A stretch of DNA of 64,000 nucleotides from Alcanivorax sp. S6407 (GCF_023016115.1 NZ_JALKBH010000004.1:1-64000); one strand, 5' to 3'; counted from the stretch's first letter, positions 44,514 to 54,419 are shown. Notes: generated by a model from the letters alone, not told the origin. Made by a program: numbers and translations.

Positions 44514-45661
44514 GTCCGCAGCAGGGTCTGGTAGCGATGGGCCAGCTGCTCCACCGGCTGTAACCGCACCTTGTGATCCCCGGCCACGGCCACCTGGGCA
44601 CGGTCGGGCTGGTAGAGCGCCTTCACATCCAGTTCTGTACTGGCCAGCTGGGATTCCGGCACCTGCAGCCGGCCAGGCACCCCGGCCAGACACAGGGACC
44701 AGGCTTCCTCTTCATCCTTGTCGGTGGTCATCAGCGCCTTGAATTCCAGCGGCACCTTGCCCTGCTGTTTGCGCAGCGGTGCCTGCAGGCGCACCACCCG
44801 CAGGAACAACAACCCGGAACAAAGCGCCGCGAAAGCCGCCTGGGACACCGGCAGCTGACAGAACACGGCGCCGGCCTGGCGACCAATCGGCTGACTGACC
44901 TGGCCACCGTAAATGGCTACCGCCTTGTCCAGCAGGCGCTGATAGTCCGCCAGCACCTCGTCCACGGCCTGCTCGGTGTAGCGCTGGCGGATGGCCTCGA
45001 AGTTGACGATGCTCAGGCGCAACTGGGCCTGGACACGCTCAGGATCGATGGGCGGCGCCGGCCGTTCCGGGGATACTGCTGTCGCAGGTGCTACCACCAA
45101 CTCAGGAACGGGCGCCGACGGCACTTCCATTGGCGCCGGAGCAGGCTCCGGGGCCGGCGACACCAGCCGCTCGCGCACCAGGGTCACCGCCAGCCGCAGC
45201 AGCAATACGCACAGTACCGCCAGTACAAACCCGGCCTCGATGTTCTGTCGCGGCGCTTCGCTGTTGTCGCCCAGCAACGTCAGGGTGCCTGCCAGTTCGC
45301 CATCCGGCAGGGCCACCGGCACGGTCACCAACAGGTCGGATTCATTCACCCCGGTGATCCCCACCTGCACCTGGGCCGGGTTGAGAAAGCGCACCCCGGC
45401 CACCGGCGCCAGCGCCACGGTTTCACGACCGATCAGGTTGATACTGATGGAATCCTCACTGGCCAGCGCCTCGGCAGCGCGACGAGCGGTCTGCTCGGCC
45501 AGCGCCTTGAGCTGCACTTCACGCTCCTGCTCCAGGCTGGAGGAATAGTGCTCAAGGAAATAGATCCCCACCACCAGCATGGCCAGCAGCATCAGAATCA
45601 ATTCACGCAACAGGGTCTGCTGACGGCCAATCCATGGACGCCATTGTTCCCACAGGGACAT
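44459..45661 (-). CDS. YtjB/Smp-like membrane protein
   Basis: This 400-residue inner-membrane protein has an N-terminal helix (LILMLLAMLVVGIYFLEHY), a periplasmic loop of about 110 residues, a second helix (FVLAVLCVLLLRLAVTLV), a Pro/Ala-rich linker, and a cytoplasmic domain (about 215-385) reminiscent of nucleotide-cyclase-like folds. Homologues of this architecture sit divergent from serB in Escherichia coli and Pseudomonas, as here. Function unknown. The C-terminal coding end overlaps the ATP-grasp gene by 55 bp. Confidence 0.82.
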   Translation of the reverse strand: MSLWEQWRPWIGRQQTLLRELILMLLAMLVVGIYFLEHYSSSLEQEREVQLKALAEQTARRAAEALASEDSISINLIGRETVALAPVAGVRFLNPAQVQVGITGVNESDLLVTVPVALPDGELAGTLTLLGDNSEAPRQNIEAGFVLAVLCVLLLRLAVTLVRERLVSPAPEPAPAPMEVPSAPVPELVVAPATAVSPERPAPPIDPERVQAQLRLSIVNFEAIRQRYTEQAVDEVLADYQRLLDKAVAIYGGQVSQPIGRQAGAVFCQLPVSQAAFAALCSGLLFLRVVRLQAPLRKQQGKVPLEFKALMTTDKDEEEAWSLCLAGVPGRLQVPESQLASTELDVKALYQPDRAQVAVAGDHKVRLQPVEQLAHRYQTLLRTQAETLVSEEEGGSGPNR

Positions 45662-45737
45662 AGGGAGTTATCCGTTTGGTTTTATTCTCTGGCCCGGAGT
45701 ATACCGTGAGTTGGCCGGGATGCCTTGACTGTGTAGA

Positions 45738-46020
45738 CATGCCGGATGCCGGATGCAAAAAGGCCTCCTCTATACCCCGCTGAAGGAACCGGAGTACAAC
45801 GGAGTTAGCAGCCGAAGGGTGAGCGCAGCGAATAACCTGCCTGCAAGCGATCCGAGCCTTGGCGAGGCATGAGGGGCGAGTTACGAGTACCGAGTTTCGA
45901 AGATCAAAACACTCCGCAATATTGCGGTTTTCAGGTTTTCGAGACTCGTTACTCGTCACTCGTTTCTGGAATCCTTACCTCGCTTAGGCTCGGATCGCCT
46001 GCAGGCAGGCTCCTACAGCG
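45738..46020. repeat. Repeat-filled serB upstream region
   Basis: It contains an atgccgg heptamer array (45738-45758), GAGTTNC heptamers at 45880-45910 facing an inverted array at 45936-45965, and GCAGGC palindromes at 45836-45850 and 45985-46015. No gene is visible in 45662-46153. Confidence 0.65.
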
Positions 46021-46153
46021 ATTCATGCCAGAGGCTCTGGAATGCCTCGTGATGTCTCCAGCGTTCTTCAACATCCCAATATCTGCTACTCTTACGCGGT
46101 TTTCGGGGAGCTGCGGCTTCCGTTCGTTTGAATTCTGCTCCTGGAGCCCCTGC

Positions 46154-47389
46154 GTGCGCGAGATCATCCTGATTCAGGTTTCCGGCAATGACCGTCCCGG
46201 CCTGACGGCCGCTTTCACCCGGATTCTGGCCCGTTACCGCCTGAATATCCTCGATATCGGCCAGGCCGTGATCCACGACACCCTGTCACTGGGGATCCTG
46301 GTGGAAACTCCGCAGGACGCGGACTCCTCCGCGGTACTCAAGGACGTGCTGTTCGAAGCCCACAAGCTGAATATCAATGTGCGCTTCCGCCCCATCGACG
46401 AAGACCGCTATGAAGAGTGGGTCGCTGGCCAGGGCAAGGACCGCCACATCATTACCCTGCTGGCGCGCAAGATCACTGCCCACCAGCTGGCCGATGTGAC
46501 CGCCACCGTGGCCGACAACGATCTCAACATCGACAGCATCACCCGCCTCTCCGGCCGGGTGCATCTGGAAGGCGAAAGCAGCGATCAGGACAGCCGCGCC
46601 TGTATCGAGATTTCCGTGCGCGGTGAACCCCGCGATGCGGAAGCCATGCGCGCCGCCTTCCTGGCCATCGCCAACGATCAGAACATGGACATTGCCTTCC
46701 AGCGTGACAGCGCCTTCCGCCGCAACCGGCGTCTGGTAGTGTTCGATATGGATTCCACCCTGATCCGTTCCGAGGTGATCGACGAGCTGGCAGTGGAAGC
46801 CGGGGTGGGCGAACAGGTGGCAGAAATCACCGAACGCGCCATGCGCGGCGAGCTGGATTTCAACGAGAGCTTCTCCGCCCGGGTGGCTCTGCTCAAGGGA
46901 CTGGACGAAGGCGCCCTGGAGCGGGTGCGTGAACGCATCCAGCTCACCGAAGGCGCCCAGCGCCTGGTCAGCACCCTGCGCGCCTTGGGCTACCGCACCG
47001 CTATCCTGTCCGGCGGCTTCACCTGGTTTGGCCACTGGCTGCAGGATCTGCTGGGCATTGATTACGTGCACGCCAACGAGTTGGAAATTGAAGACGGCAA
47101 GGTCACCGGCCGGGTGGTCGGGCAGATCGTCAACGGCCAGCGCAAGGCGGACCTGCTCAAGGAAATCGCCGCCCAGGAAGGCATCAGCCTGGAACAGACC
47201 ATCGCCGTAGGCGACGGCGCCAACGACCTGCCCATGCTCGGCGAAGCCGGCCTCGGCATCGCCTTCCGCGCCAAACCCCTGGTCAAACAAAACGCCGAAC
47301 AAGCCATCTCTACCCTTGGCCTGGACGGCATCCTCTATCTGATTGGCGTGCGGGACAAGGATCAGGCGGAACTTCTCAAGAGCAGTTAA
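46154..47389 (+). CDS. serB: Phosphoserine phosphatase SerB
   Basis: SerB dephosphorylates phosphoserine in the last step of serine synthesis. The 411-residue form has two N-terminal ACT domains (ILIQVSGNDRPGLTAAF; HIITLLARKITAHQLADV) and a HAD phosphatase domain with the nucleophile motif FDMDSTLIRSEVIDELA, then LSGGFTWF and VGDGANDLPML. I start at GTG with GGAG 8 nt upstream (VREIILIQVSG). The stop codon lies within a CAGTTAA heptamer array. Confidence 0.97.
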   Translation: MREIILIQVSGNDRPGLTAAFTRILARYRLNILDIGQAVIHDTLSLGILVETPQDADSSAVLKDVLFEAHKLNINVRFRPIDEDRYEEWVAGQGKDRHIITLLARKITAHQLADVTATVADNDLNIDSITRLSGRVHLEGESSDQDSRACIEISVRGEPRDAEAMRAAFLAIANDQNMDIAFQRDSAFRRNRRLVVFDMDSTLIRSEVIDELAVEAGVGEQVAEITERAMRGELDFNESFSARVALLKGLDEGALERVRERIQLTEGAQRLVSTLRALGYRTAILSGGFTWFGHWLQDLLGIDYVHANELEIEDGKVTGRVVGQIVNGQRKADLLKEIAAQEGISLEQTIAVGDGANDLPMLGEAGLGIAFRAKPLVKQNAEQAISTLGLDGILYLIGVRDKDQAELLKSS

Positions 47390-47412
47390 TAGTTAACAGT
47401 GAATAGTTAACA
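47383..47412 (+). repeat. CAGTTAA heptamer array supplying the serB stop
   Basis: The units cagttaa, tagttaa, cagtgaa, tagttaa. The serB TAA is the end of the first unit. The inverted partner is at 47514-47548. Confidence 0.8.
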
Positions 47413-47444
47413 GCGACGCGGTTTTGATCTGTCTTGTTCCAAAC

Positions 47445-47484
47445 GCAAGAGGCCGCGCTCCAATCCTGGGGCGCGGCCTCTTGC
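47445..47484. terminator. Bidirectional terminator between serB and the fimX-like gene
   Basis: A perfect 14-bp stem (47445-47458 with 47471-47484) with a 12-nt loop is centred between the convergent genes and the two inverted heptamer arrays. Confidence 0.75.
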
Positions 47485-47513
47485 ATTGTTGAATACCAAC
47501 AGTCGCTATTCGC

Positions 47514-47548
47514 GAACTGTTAACTATTCACTGTTAACTGTTCACTGC
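47514..47548 (-). repeat. CAGTTAA heptamer array behind the fimX-like gene
   Basis: On the minus strand, aaaggcagtgaacagttaac continues in 7-nt steps directly after the stop codon at 47552-47554. Confidence 0.8.
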
Positions 47549-47551
47549 CTT

Positions 47552-49624
47552 TTACGCTGTTTCAGGGATCTGCAAAACATCCATCGGCGGTTGCAGGTAG
47601 TAGCCTTGCAGGTAGTTGACGCCACCGAGAGTCCACAGGGCCTGCATCTGGGCGGCGGATTCCACGAAGCCGACCACGGTGGTGCGGCCACCTTCGCTGA
47701 CCTGTTTGACGATTTCAGCGAGACGGGCACGGCCTTCCGGCTTGGACAGTTCTTCGGTGAAGGAGCCTTCGAATTTCACCATGCTGGCCGGGATATGTTC
47801 GAACAGCTTGAACGGATCCAGGCCGCCACCGAAGCGGCTGATGGAGACCTTGCAGCCGGCCGCCTGCACTTTCTGGGCAAACAGGGCGGCCTGTTTGAGA
47901 TAGTTGGTGGCGTCCGCCTCGGAAAACTGGAAGTAGACATTACGCCCTTCCATCTTCGCTGCCTTCATGGCCTTGAGCATCCAGTCTGCCAGTCCCGCAT
48001 CGGCCAGTGAGCTACCATTGATGTTGAACAGCATCTTCACCGGCTGCCCCAGGGCGGCCGCAGCACGCATGCCGTTGAGCACCACCCAGCGATCAATCTT
48101 GCCGCCCATGCCTTCCTGGGCCGCTACCGGGATGAAGTCCTTGGCTTCCAGCACATCGCCCTCTTTCTGGGGCAGGCTGACAAACACCTCGAACAGGTGA
48201 TCGCTCTCATCTTCCAGATTCATCAACGGCTGGTAGTGGAGTTTGAAACCACCCTTTTCCAGTGCCTGGCGCAGCTGCATGGCGATGGCCTCACTGGAGC
48301 CCGCCGCCACATCATCCATGGGATCATGAGTCTTGACGCTATTACCCTTGCCGTCGTTGGCACGCTGGGCCTGGTTACAGCACTTCAGGGCCGTGGTCAG
48401 TGAATCCTGACTATTGCGGGCATCCTCACGAATGAAGGCGACCCCGACGCTGGCAGTGACCTGCACGGTACGTGCCGATACTTCCGGCATCAGGCCTTCA
48501 ATTCCCTCTCGCAGCTTCTCTGCCAATGCCCCAGCCGCTTCGGTATCTTCCACCGGCAATAACAGGGCAAAGTCTTCCCCGTCCACCCGGGCAAGAGATG
48601 CCTCGCTCGCCTTGTCCGCAAGCCAGTCCGCGACGGCTCGCAGTATCTCGTCTGCCCCTTCAATCCCAAGGGAAGACTTGTGCTGCTCAAAATCATCCAG
48701 GCGCAGATACAGCACTGCGGACAGCTGGCTTTGTCGCGCCGCCGCCGCCACTGCATCATCCAGTCGATCCATGAACCACTGACGGCTGAACAGGCCGGTG
48801 ACCTGATCCTTTTCACTCATCTCGCGCAGACGCGCTTCGATCTCGCTTTGATCCACCCCGGAGGCGCGAATCACGATCTGGGTGCATGCTTCGCCATCGT
48901 AGGTACTGGGCGAAAAGGTAAAGGTGGCATCGAACTCGCTGCCATCGGTGTTGACGCCCTTGCACTCCAGCTCCTGAGTCTGGCTTTCATCCTGGGCGCG
49001 GCTGCGCAGCAGGTTCTTGAGCTTGTCGTGATCCGCAGCGGAGACCATGTCCATGATCGGCACCCCGGCCAGATCATCGGCATCCTCGTAACCGAACATC
49101 TCCACATAGTTGTCATTGGCATGGATATGCATGCCATCAAGCACATAGGCGATGGCATCACGGCTCTGATCCATGAGCAGGGAAAGACGTTTCTCGGCAT
49201 CGTGACGAACGATCTCGGAATTCTGCAGCTCCTTGCGCAGGCGCAGGAACTCCGTGAGCCGGTCCACCATCATGGAGATCAACTCACGATCATCCGCCGG
49301 TGCCACAGCACGGGCGCCCATGCTCATGCCTTTCTTGACCGTGGCGGTGGAGAACTCATCTTCCAGCAGAATAACCGGGATAGCCTTGCCCAGCCGATTC
49401 AGATGCGCGACAGCACTTTCGAAGGTGCCATCGCCAAATTTGGGGCGACACAGCATCAGCTCCCAGGAGCCACTCTTCAGCGCACGCAGCAGATCATCTT
49501 CGCCCAGCGCCAGGTGAGCCCGGGTCGCCCTGCCTGCGTTACGCAGTGCATTCATCAGCTGTTCGGCCTCATCCTGAGAGTCATGGGCGATCAGCAGACG
49601 CAAGTTATCCAGGGCATAGCTCAT
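47552..49624 (-). CDS. fimX: FimX-like c-di-GMP receptor (degenerate GGDEF-EAL)
   Basis: In Pseudomonas, FimX (691 residues, also beside serB) controls type IV pilus assembly. This 690-residue protein matches in length and layout: a receiver-like domain (about 5-125, NLRLLIAHDSQDEAEQLM) without a clear phospho-Asp pattern, a PAS domain (about 135-255), a GGDEF domain whose signature is VDGEDFALLL, and an EAL domain with FEVFVSL in place of ExLxR. Both enzymatic sites look inactive, consistent with c-di-GMP binding only. I start at MSYALDNLRLL; an in-frame GTG five codons earlier exists. The 210 bp upstream hold no gene. Confidence 0.88.
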   Translation of the reverse strand: MSYALDNLRLLIAHDSQDEAEQLMNALRNAGRATRAHLALGEDDLLRALKSGSWELMLCRPKFGDGTFESAVAHLNRLGKAIPVILLEDEFSTATVKKGMSMGARAVAPADDRELISMMVDRLTEFLRLRKELQNSEIVRHDAEKRLSLLMDQSRDAIAYVLDGMHIHANDNYVEMFGYEDADDLAGVPIMDMVSAADHDKLKNLLRSRAQDESQTQELECKGVNTDGSEFDATFTFSPSTYDGEACTQIVIRASGVDQSEIEARLREMSEKDQVTGLFSRQWFMDRLDDAVAAAARQSQLSAVLYLRLDDFEQHKSSLGIEGADEILRAVADWLADKASEASLARVDGEDFALLLPVEDTEAAGALAEKLREGIEGLMPEVSARTVQVTASVGVAFIREDARNSQDSLTTALKCCNQAQRANDGKGNSVKTHDPMDDVAAGSSEAIAMQLRQALEKGGFKLHYQPLMNLEDESDHLFEVFVSLPQKEGDVLEAKDFIPVAAQEGMGGKIDRWVVLNGMRAAAALGQPVKMLFNINGSSLADAGLADWMLKAMKAAKMEGRNVYFQFSEADATNYLKQAALFAQKVQAAGCKVSISRFGGGLDPFKLFEHIPASMVKFEGSFTEELSKPEGRARLAEIVKQVSEGGRTTVVGFVESAAQMQALWTLGGVNYLQGYYLQPPMDVLQIPETA

Positions 49625-49834
49625 TGATTCACTACTCACAATTCAATCATGGTTGCTATTGTGCCTGACGACCCTGTCATCACAAACGCACAGTAAAGCC
49701 ACACATGCGCTCCGGGCGCCATGTGCCACTCCATATCCTGAAGAGTTGCCGGTTCCCCCGGCAAGCCATATCAATCAGTTTACAGACCGCCAACGCGGTA
49801 GCTGCTGCAAGAGCCATGCCCTCACAGCCGGGGA

Positions 49835-51598
49835 TCACAGGCTGGACCAGATCGAATCCAGCTCGTCATCATCTTCATTCGGCGACAGCGGCTTCACCGG
49901 TTCAGGTGTCGTCAGATCCCGGAACGGGTACTGGCTGAATCCGGACATCCCCTGCACCCGACGCAACAACTGTACGCGAGAGGGTTCCCCACCCTCAACC
50001 AGTTCCACCTTGACCCCCTCGTTAAACCCGACTGTAGGCAGCAACAGGGTGGCAGGCTGACCAACGGCGGCCAGCTCGGGCAGCAGAATGGCGCGCATGT
50101 AGTCACTATCAGTGCCCTGCTTGCGCAACGCCCGGGCGGCCACCGGGCGGCCACCGGGAGCAAGCAGCTCCACTCCAAATTTGGCCCCGTGGTTGGGCAG
50201 CTGGGTGACCCAGCGAATCACCGCCAGCATCCACTGGGCGTGGGTCTGGTCGCGCACCGCCAGCAATTCACCGGTGCGCAACAGGCTGGGGGTATTGCCC
50301 TGCCAGGACAGACAATAGCCGCCGGGACTGGCATTGACCTTCTGGCAATGATAGCTCTCGGGCAGCTTGATTTCGGTGCGGGCAGGCCCGGCCACGCTAT
50401 CCATGTTGATGGCTTCGCCCGGCAGCGTCTCGTAGGCCTTGGCCCAGGGATCCGCCTGGTCCTGCTTGTGCTGATCGGACACGCTGATGTTGTTCAGAAA
50501 GCGGTTGCTGCCGCCGTCGCCAGACGGCTTTCTGGTACCCCGCTCCACCATGGCTTCAAACGGCGTGCGGCCCGACAGGAAGTAGTGTACGCCCACCAGC
50601 CCGAAGCAAAGCTCGATTTCGCCGGTTTCCTCAACCCGCTTGAAGGCCCGCTCGGTCAGTGCCCCCCATACTTGCTGAAGGTGATCCAGCAGGGCGTCAT
50701 CCATGCCCTTGGGGAAGGACAGCGTCTGATTCTCGGGATCACGGCGACAGGCCGCCATGGCCTCCACCAGACGCAGGGAATCGATATAGCGCCAGCCCTC
50801 ATTCACCTGGGAAGCATGGGTGCGATAGATCGGCGGGCGGTCCGCCTGCAAGTCGAATACGAACAGGTCATCGCTGCTGCTGGCTTCACGGATCGCCACC
50901 AGATTCGCCCAGTCCTCGGCTGCCCGGTAAACCAGAGCCAGTTCCTGCTGGCGAAGCTGGTTGGGCTTGGCCGTGGATAACAGCAAGCAGCGGGCATAGG
51001 CCGACTGCACCGTGGACTCCCTGTCATCCTGTTCGGGGATGACGAGGGAGGCCAGATCATTGGTTTCGGCCAACAGATAGAGTTGATGCAGTTCCAGCCA
51101 GAGATGCCGCGGGCAGGAAAAATAAAGCTGATAGCAGCGCAGCAGGGTGTCACCCAGGGCCGTAATCGCGCGATGAATGGCGGTCGCCACGACACGACGG
51201 ACGATCTTGTCCTTGATCTTGCGCATGCCACGCACCGCCACCAGCTTGTAGCCATTGGCCAGATGTCCCTGCAGGGCCTGGGCCAGACTCGCCACCCGAC
51301 GCGCCTTTTCCGGCAATACCAGCGACTGGTTGAGGTAGTGCTTCTGCAGGGAATCGCAGACATGGAGAATAGAAGGACGAATGATTTCCAACAGTTGGTA
51401 ACGCTGACGGCTATCCAGCTGCAGACGATTCAGTTCCTGCACAAATTCATACAACTGGCGTGCCGTTTCCCCCATGTTCATGACGGGAAGGTCATCGACC
51501 CATTGTTGCAGCTTCTTGGGCTGATCCGAGCCAACGGTAAGATGCGGCAAATCCTGTTCTGGCAATTTCAGCCGCACCGACTGGGCTGCATGCTCCAT
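49835..51598 (-). CDS. PilZ-type protein with large helical N-terminal domain
   Basis: This 587-residue cytoplasmic protein has an N-terminal ~400 residues that are mostly helical, without a recognised family motif (LKLPEQDLPHLTVG; ANGYKLVAVRGMRKIKDKIVRR). The C-terminal part has TEIKLPESYHCQKVNASPGGYCL and GAKFGVELL, which fits the PilZ c-di-GMP-binding pattern (NxSxxG). It lies on the same strand upstream of the FimX-like gene, so a shared role in c-di-GMP signalling or pilus function is likely. The C-terminus is acidic (NEDDDELDSIWSSL). Confidence 0.75.
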   Translation of the reverse strand: MEHAAQSVRLKLPEQDLPHLTVGSDQPKKLQQWVDDLPVMNMGETARQLYEFVQELNRLQLDSRQRYQLLEIIRPSILHVCDSLQKHYLNQSLVLPEKARRVASLAQALQGHLANGYKLVAVRGMRKIKDKIVRRVVATAIHRAITALGDTLLRCYQLYFSCPRHLWLELHQLYLLAETNDLASLVIPEQDDRESTVQSAYARCLLLSTAKPNQLRQQELALVYRAAEDWANLVAIREASSSDDLFVFDLQADRPPIYRTHASQVNEGWRYIDSLRLVEAMAACRRDPENQTLSFPKGMDDALLDHLQQVWGALTERAFKRVEETGEIELCFGLVGVHYFLSGRTPFEAMVERGTRKPSGDGGSNRFLNNISVSDQHKQDQADPWAKAYETLPGEAINMDSVAGPARTEIKLPESYHCQKVNASPGGYCLSWQGNTPSLLRTGELLAVRDQTHAQWMLAVIRWVTQLPNHGAKFGVELLAPGGRPVAARALRKQGTDSDYMRAILLPELAAVGQPATLLLPTVGFNEGVKVELVEGGEPSRVQLLRRVQGMSGFSQYPFRDLTTPEPVKPLSPNEDDDELDSIWSSL

Positions 51599-51732
51599 GA
51601 AGAAGTCCTTATCTCGGCGGCATCTACTCTCACGGTGATGTTCGCTTCTGTTTTTATGTGTGCTATGTCACAAGACTTTACGACACCGTTACAGCAGTGT
51701 AAACGCCGGCAAGTGACTGACAGATCAATGAG

Positions 51733-52761
51733 TTAGCCAGCCAGAACCGTTTTGGAGGGCTCACCGGGCTCCTCCCGCGACAGGCGGGGCACCAGAAAGC
51801 CGGGCAAACGGCCCCGCAATTGCCGATGCAGCGCCAGCGCCTGCCGGTCAGGCACCGCGAAATGGGCGGCTCCGGCCACCTTGTCCAGCTGGTGCAGGTA
51901 ATAGGGAAGAATGGCCGCCTCATGAAGCCGATCGGACAGAGCCTCCAGGGTCTCCACCCGGTCGTTCACCCCCGCCAGCAGCACGCTCTGGTTAAGCAGG
52001 GTAACCCCCGCCCGCTGCCACTGCCGCCCGCGTTCGGTCAGAGCGGCGCTGATTTCCCGGGGGTGATTGGCATGAAACACCAGCACCGTGCGCCAACGAT
52101 CCTGCGCCAACAGCGCCAGCAACTCCTCGTCGAGGCGCTCCGGGATCACCACCGGGGTGCGTGAATGGATGCGCAACCGGCGCAGATGGGGAATCTGCGC
52201 CAACGCCTCCAGCAACTGCCCGATGCGGCGGTTGGTCAGGGTCAACGGATCGCCACCACTCAGGATCACTTCGTGGATATCCGGGCGCTCCGCCAGCCAG
52301 GCTAGAGCCTGGTCCCAGCGCTTGCCGGACAGGTGACTTTGATAGGGGAAGTGACGACGAAAACAGTAGCGGCAATGCACCGCACAGGCACCGGTCACCA
52401 CCAGCAAGGCACGCCCATGATACTTGTGCAGCAGCCCGGGAACCGGTGTGTGATCGCCTTCTTCCAAGGGGTCGACACCATACCCGGGCACCGCTTCCAG
52501 CTCTGCCGGGACGCTGAGTACCTGCCTGAGAAGCGGATCATTCGGGTTCCCCTTTTCCATCAGCTCGACATAGCGGCGCGGCACCCGCAGCGGGAAATCC
52601 CGGGCCGCAGCCCGGATCTCGGGCAGCGCCGAGGCATCCAGATCCAGCAGCGCCAGCAGCTCGGCAGGATCAGTGATCAGATCGGCCTGCTGGCGCTGCC
52701 AGTCAGGTAACTCCCAACCAGCGCTTTCCTGCGGTATCATTGCCAGCCTTCGTGACGCCAT
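51733..52761 (-). CDS. epmB: EF-P beta-lysylation protein EpmB
   Basis: EpmB is a radical-SAM lysine 2,3-aminomutase that makes (R)-beta-lysine for EF-P modification. The 342-residue protein has the cluster motif [27 protein letters not shown], and the conserved [15 protein letters not shown] and [18 protein letters not shown] start at [11 protein letters not shown] with AAGG about 8 nt upstream. It is divergent from efp with only 26 bp between starts, so the promoters must overlap. Confidence 0.96.
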   Translation of the reverse strand: MASRRLAMIPQESAGWELPDWQRQQADLITDPAELLALLDLDASALPEIRAAARDFPLRVPRRYVELMEKGNPNDPLLRQVLSVPAELEAVPGYGVDPLEEGDHTPVPGLLHKYHGRALLVVTGACAVHCRYCFRRHFPYQSHLSGKRWDQALAWLAERPDIHEVILSGGDPLTLTNRRIGQLLEALAQIPHLRRLRIHSRTPVVIPERLDEELLALLAQDRWRTVLVFHANHPREISAALTERGRQWQRAGVTLLNQSVLLAGVNDRVETLEALSDRLHEAAILPYYLHQLDKVAGAAHFAVPDRQALALHRQLRGRLPGFLVPRLSREEPGEPSKTVLAG

Positions 52762-52787
52762 ACATCAACCTTTGGAACGAGAATTTT

Positions 52788-53357
52788 ATGGCCAACTATT
52801 CTACCAGTGAATTCAAGTCTGGCTTGAAAGTCATGCTCGATGGCGATCCCTGCGCCATTATCGAGAACGAATTTGTGAAGCCGGGCAAGGGCCAGGCGTT
52901 CAACCGTGTGAAGCTGCGCAACCTGAAATCCGGCAAGGTCTGGGAACGCACCTTCAAGTCTGGCGACTCCCTGGAAGGCGCCGACGTGATGGACGTGTCC
53001 ATGCAGTACCTGTACTCCGACGGTGAATTCTGGCACTTCATGGACCAGACTTCCTTCGAGCAGAAAGCTGCCGATGACGCCGCCGTGGGCGACGCCAAGC
53101 TGTGGCTGAAAGAAGAGGACGTGTGCGAGATCACCCTGTATAACGGTGAGCCGCTGTCGGTAACCCCACCCAACTTCGTGGAACTGGAAATCGTGGAAAC
53201 CGATCCCGGCCTGAAGGGCGACACCGCAGGCACTGGCGGCAAGCCCGCCACCCTGTCCACCGGCGCCGTGGTGCGTGTACCGCTGTTCGTACAGACTGGC
53301 GAGATCGTCAAGGTCGACACCCGCACCGGCGATTACGTGGGCCGCATCAAAGGCTAA
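52788..53357 (+). CDS. efp: Elongation factor P
   Basis: EF-P rescues ribosomes stalled at polyproline stretches. The 189-residue product has three beta-barrel domains; the modification site Lys34 lies in VKPGKGQAF. Lys34 and the neighbouring epmA and epmB indicate beta-lysylation rather than rhamnosylation. A GACGCCT heptamer array begins at its stop codon and separates it from epmA. Confidence 0.98.
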   Translation: MANYSTSEFKSGLKVMLDGDPCAIIENEFVKPGKGQAFNRVKLRNLKSGKVWERTFKSGDSLEGADVMDVSMQYLYSDGEFWHFMDQTSFEQKAADDAAVGDAKLWLKEEDVCEITLYNGEPLSVTPPNFVELEIVETDPGLKGDTAGTGGKPATLSTGAVVRVPLFVQTGEIVKVDTRTGDYVGRIKG

Positions 53358-53380
53358 ACGCCTGACGCCAGATGCCTGAC
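53357..53380 (+). repeat. GACGCCT heptamer array between efp and epmA
   Basis: The units acgcctg, acgccag, atgcctg, acg follow the efp TAA. An ATG inside the array (53372) is in frame with epmA but is unlikely to be its start. Confidence 0.7.
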
Positions 53381-53392
53381 GAGAGCACCCCG

Positions 53393-54328
53393 ATGCATGA
53401 CTGGCAGCCCACCGCCTCCCTGGAGGCCATGAAAGCGCGCGCTGAGCTGATGAGCACAGTGCGCGCTTTTTTTGCGACGCGTGATGTGCTGGAAGTGGAC
53501 ACCCCGCAGCTGGCACAGCATGGCGTCAGCGACCTTCATATCCAGTGCATCCCGGTACCCGGCTACGGCTATCTGCAAAGCTCCCCGGAATACCATATGA
53601 AGCGGCTTCTGGCCGCGGGCAGCGGGCCTATCTATCAAGTCTGCAAGGCGTTCCGCGATGGCGAAGCCGGGGGCCGGCACAACCCGGAATTCACCATGCT
53701 GGAGTGGTACCGGCCGGGCTTTGCGCTCAAGGATCTGGTCGGCGAATGCCTGGCCCTGTTCGCAGAGTTGTTCCCCGGCGCCAGCAGCCAGCACTATCAC
53801 TTCCGCGCCCTGTTCCATCACGTCACCGGGCTGGACCCGCTCAAGGCGGACGACGAGGCACTGGTGCAATATGCCGAGCAGCACGGCGCACCCACTGGAC
53901 TGGATAAAACCGCCGCTGTGGATTACCTGATGGCCACCCGGGTGGAAGCCGCCCTGCCCGCCGACCAGCTCACCGTGGTCAGCGATTTCCCCGGCTGGGC
54001 CGCCGCTCTGGCACAGACCCATGACGACCGCGATGGCGCCGTAGTAGCGCGACGCTTCGAGATCTACTATCGCGGCCTGGAGCTCGCCAACGGCTACCAG
54101 GAACTCACCGACCCGCAAGAACAACAACGCCGCTTCGAGCAGGACAACGCCCTGCGAGGACAGCACGACCTGCCCAGCATGGACGCCGACCCTTACCTGC
54201 TGGCCGCCATGAAATCCGGCCTCCCCCCCTGCAGCGGCGTGGCCATGGGCGTGGAAAGACTGCTGATGGCCAAGCAAGACACCGGCAAGATTAACGAGGT
54301 CATCGCGTTTCCTTGGGACCGGGCCTGA
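53393..54328 (+). CDS. epmA: EF-P lysyltransferase EpmA (PoxA/GenX)
   Basis: EpmA is a class II lysyl-tRNA synthetase paralogue that attaches beta-lysine to Lys34 of EF-P. The 311 residues contain motif 2 (YQVCKAFRDGEAGGRHNPEF), ELANGYQELTD and motif 3 (GVAMGVERLLM), without the tRNA anticodon domain. I start at MHDWQPTASLEAM, after GAGAG, rather than at the ATG inside the repeat. The TGA stop overlaps the first unit of a GAGTTNC heptamer array. Confidence 0.96.
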   Translation: MHDWQPTASLEAMKARAELMSTVRAFFATRDVLEVDTPQLAQHGVSDLHIQCIPVPGYGYLQSSPEYHMKRLLAAGSGPIYQVCKAFRDGEAGGRHNPEFTMLEWYRPGFALKDLVGECLALFAELFPGASSQHYHFRALFHHVTGLDPLKADDEALVQYAEQHGAPTGLDKTAAVDYLMATRVEAALPADQLTVVSDFPGWAAALAQTHDDRDGAVVARRFEIYYRGLELANGYQELTDPQEQQRRFEQDNALRGQHDLPSMDADPYLLAAMKSGLPPCSGVAMGVERLLMAKQDTGKINEVIAFPWDRA

Positions 54329-54402
54329 GTTTCGAGTTTCGAGTTTCGAGTTTCGAAAAGCATAATCCGGTTTCGATCTTCGCAACTCGAAACTCGTCCC
54401 TC
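54327..54402. repeat. Inverted pair of GAGTTNC heptamer arrays after epmA
   Basis: Four nearly perfect gagtttc units (54327-54355), the first overlapping the epmA stop, face an inverted array at 54378-54402. Confidence 0.8.
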
Positions 54403-54419
54403 GCCGCTTATCAAATAAC

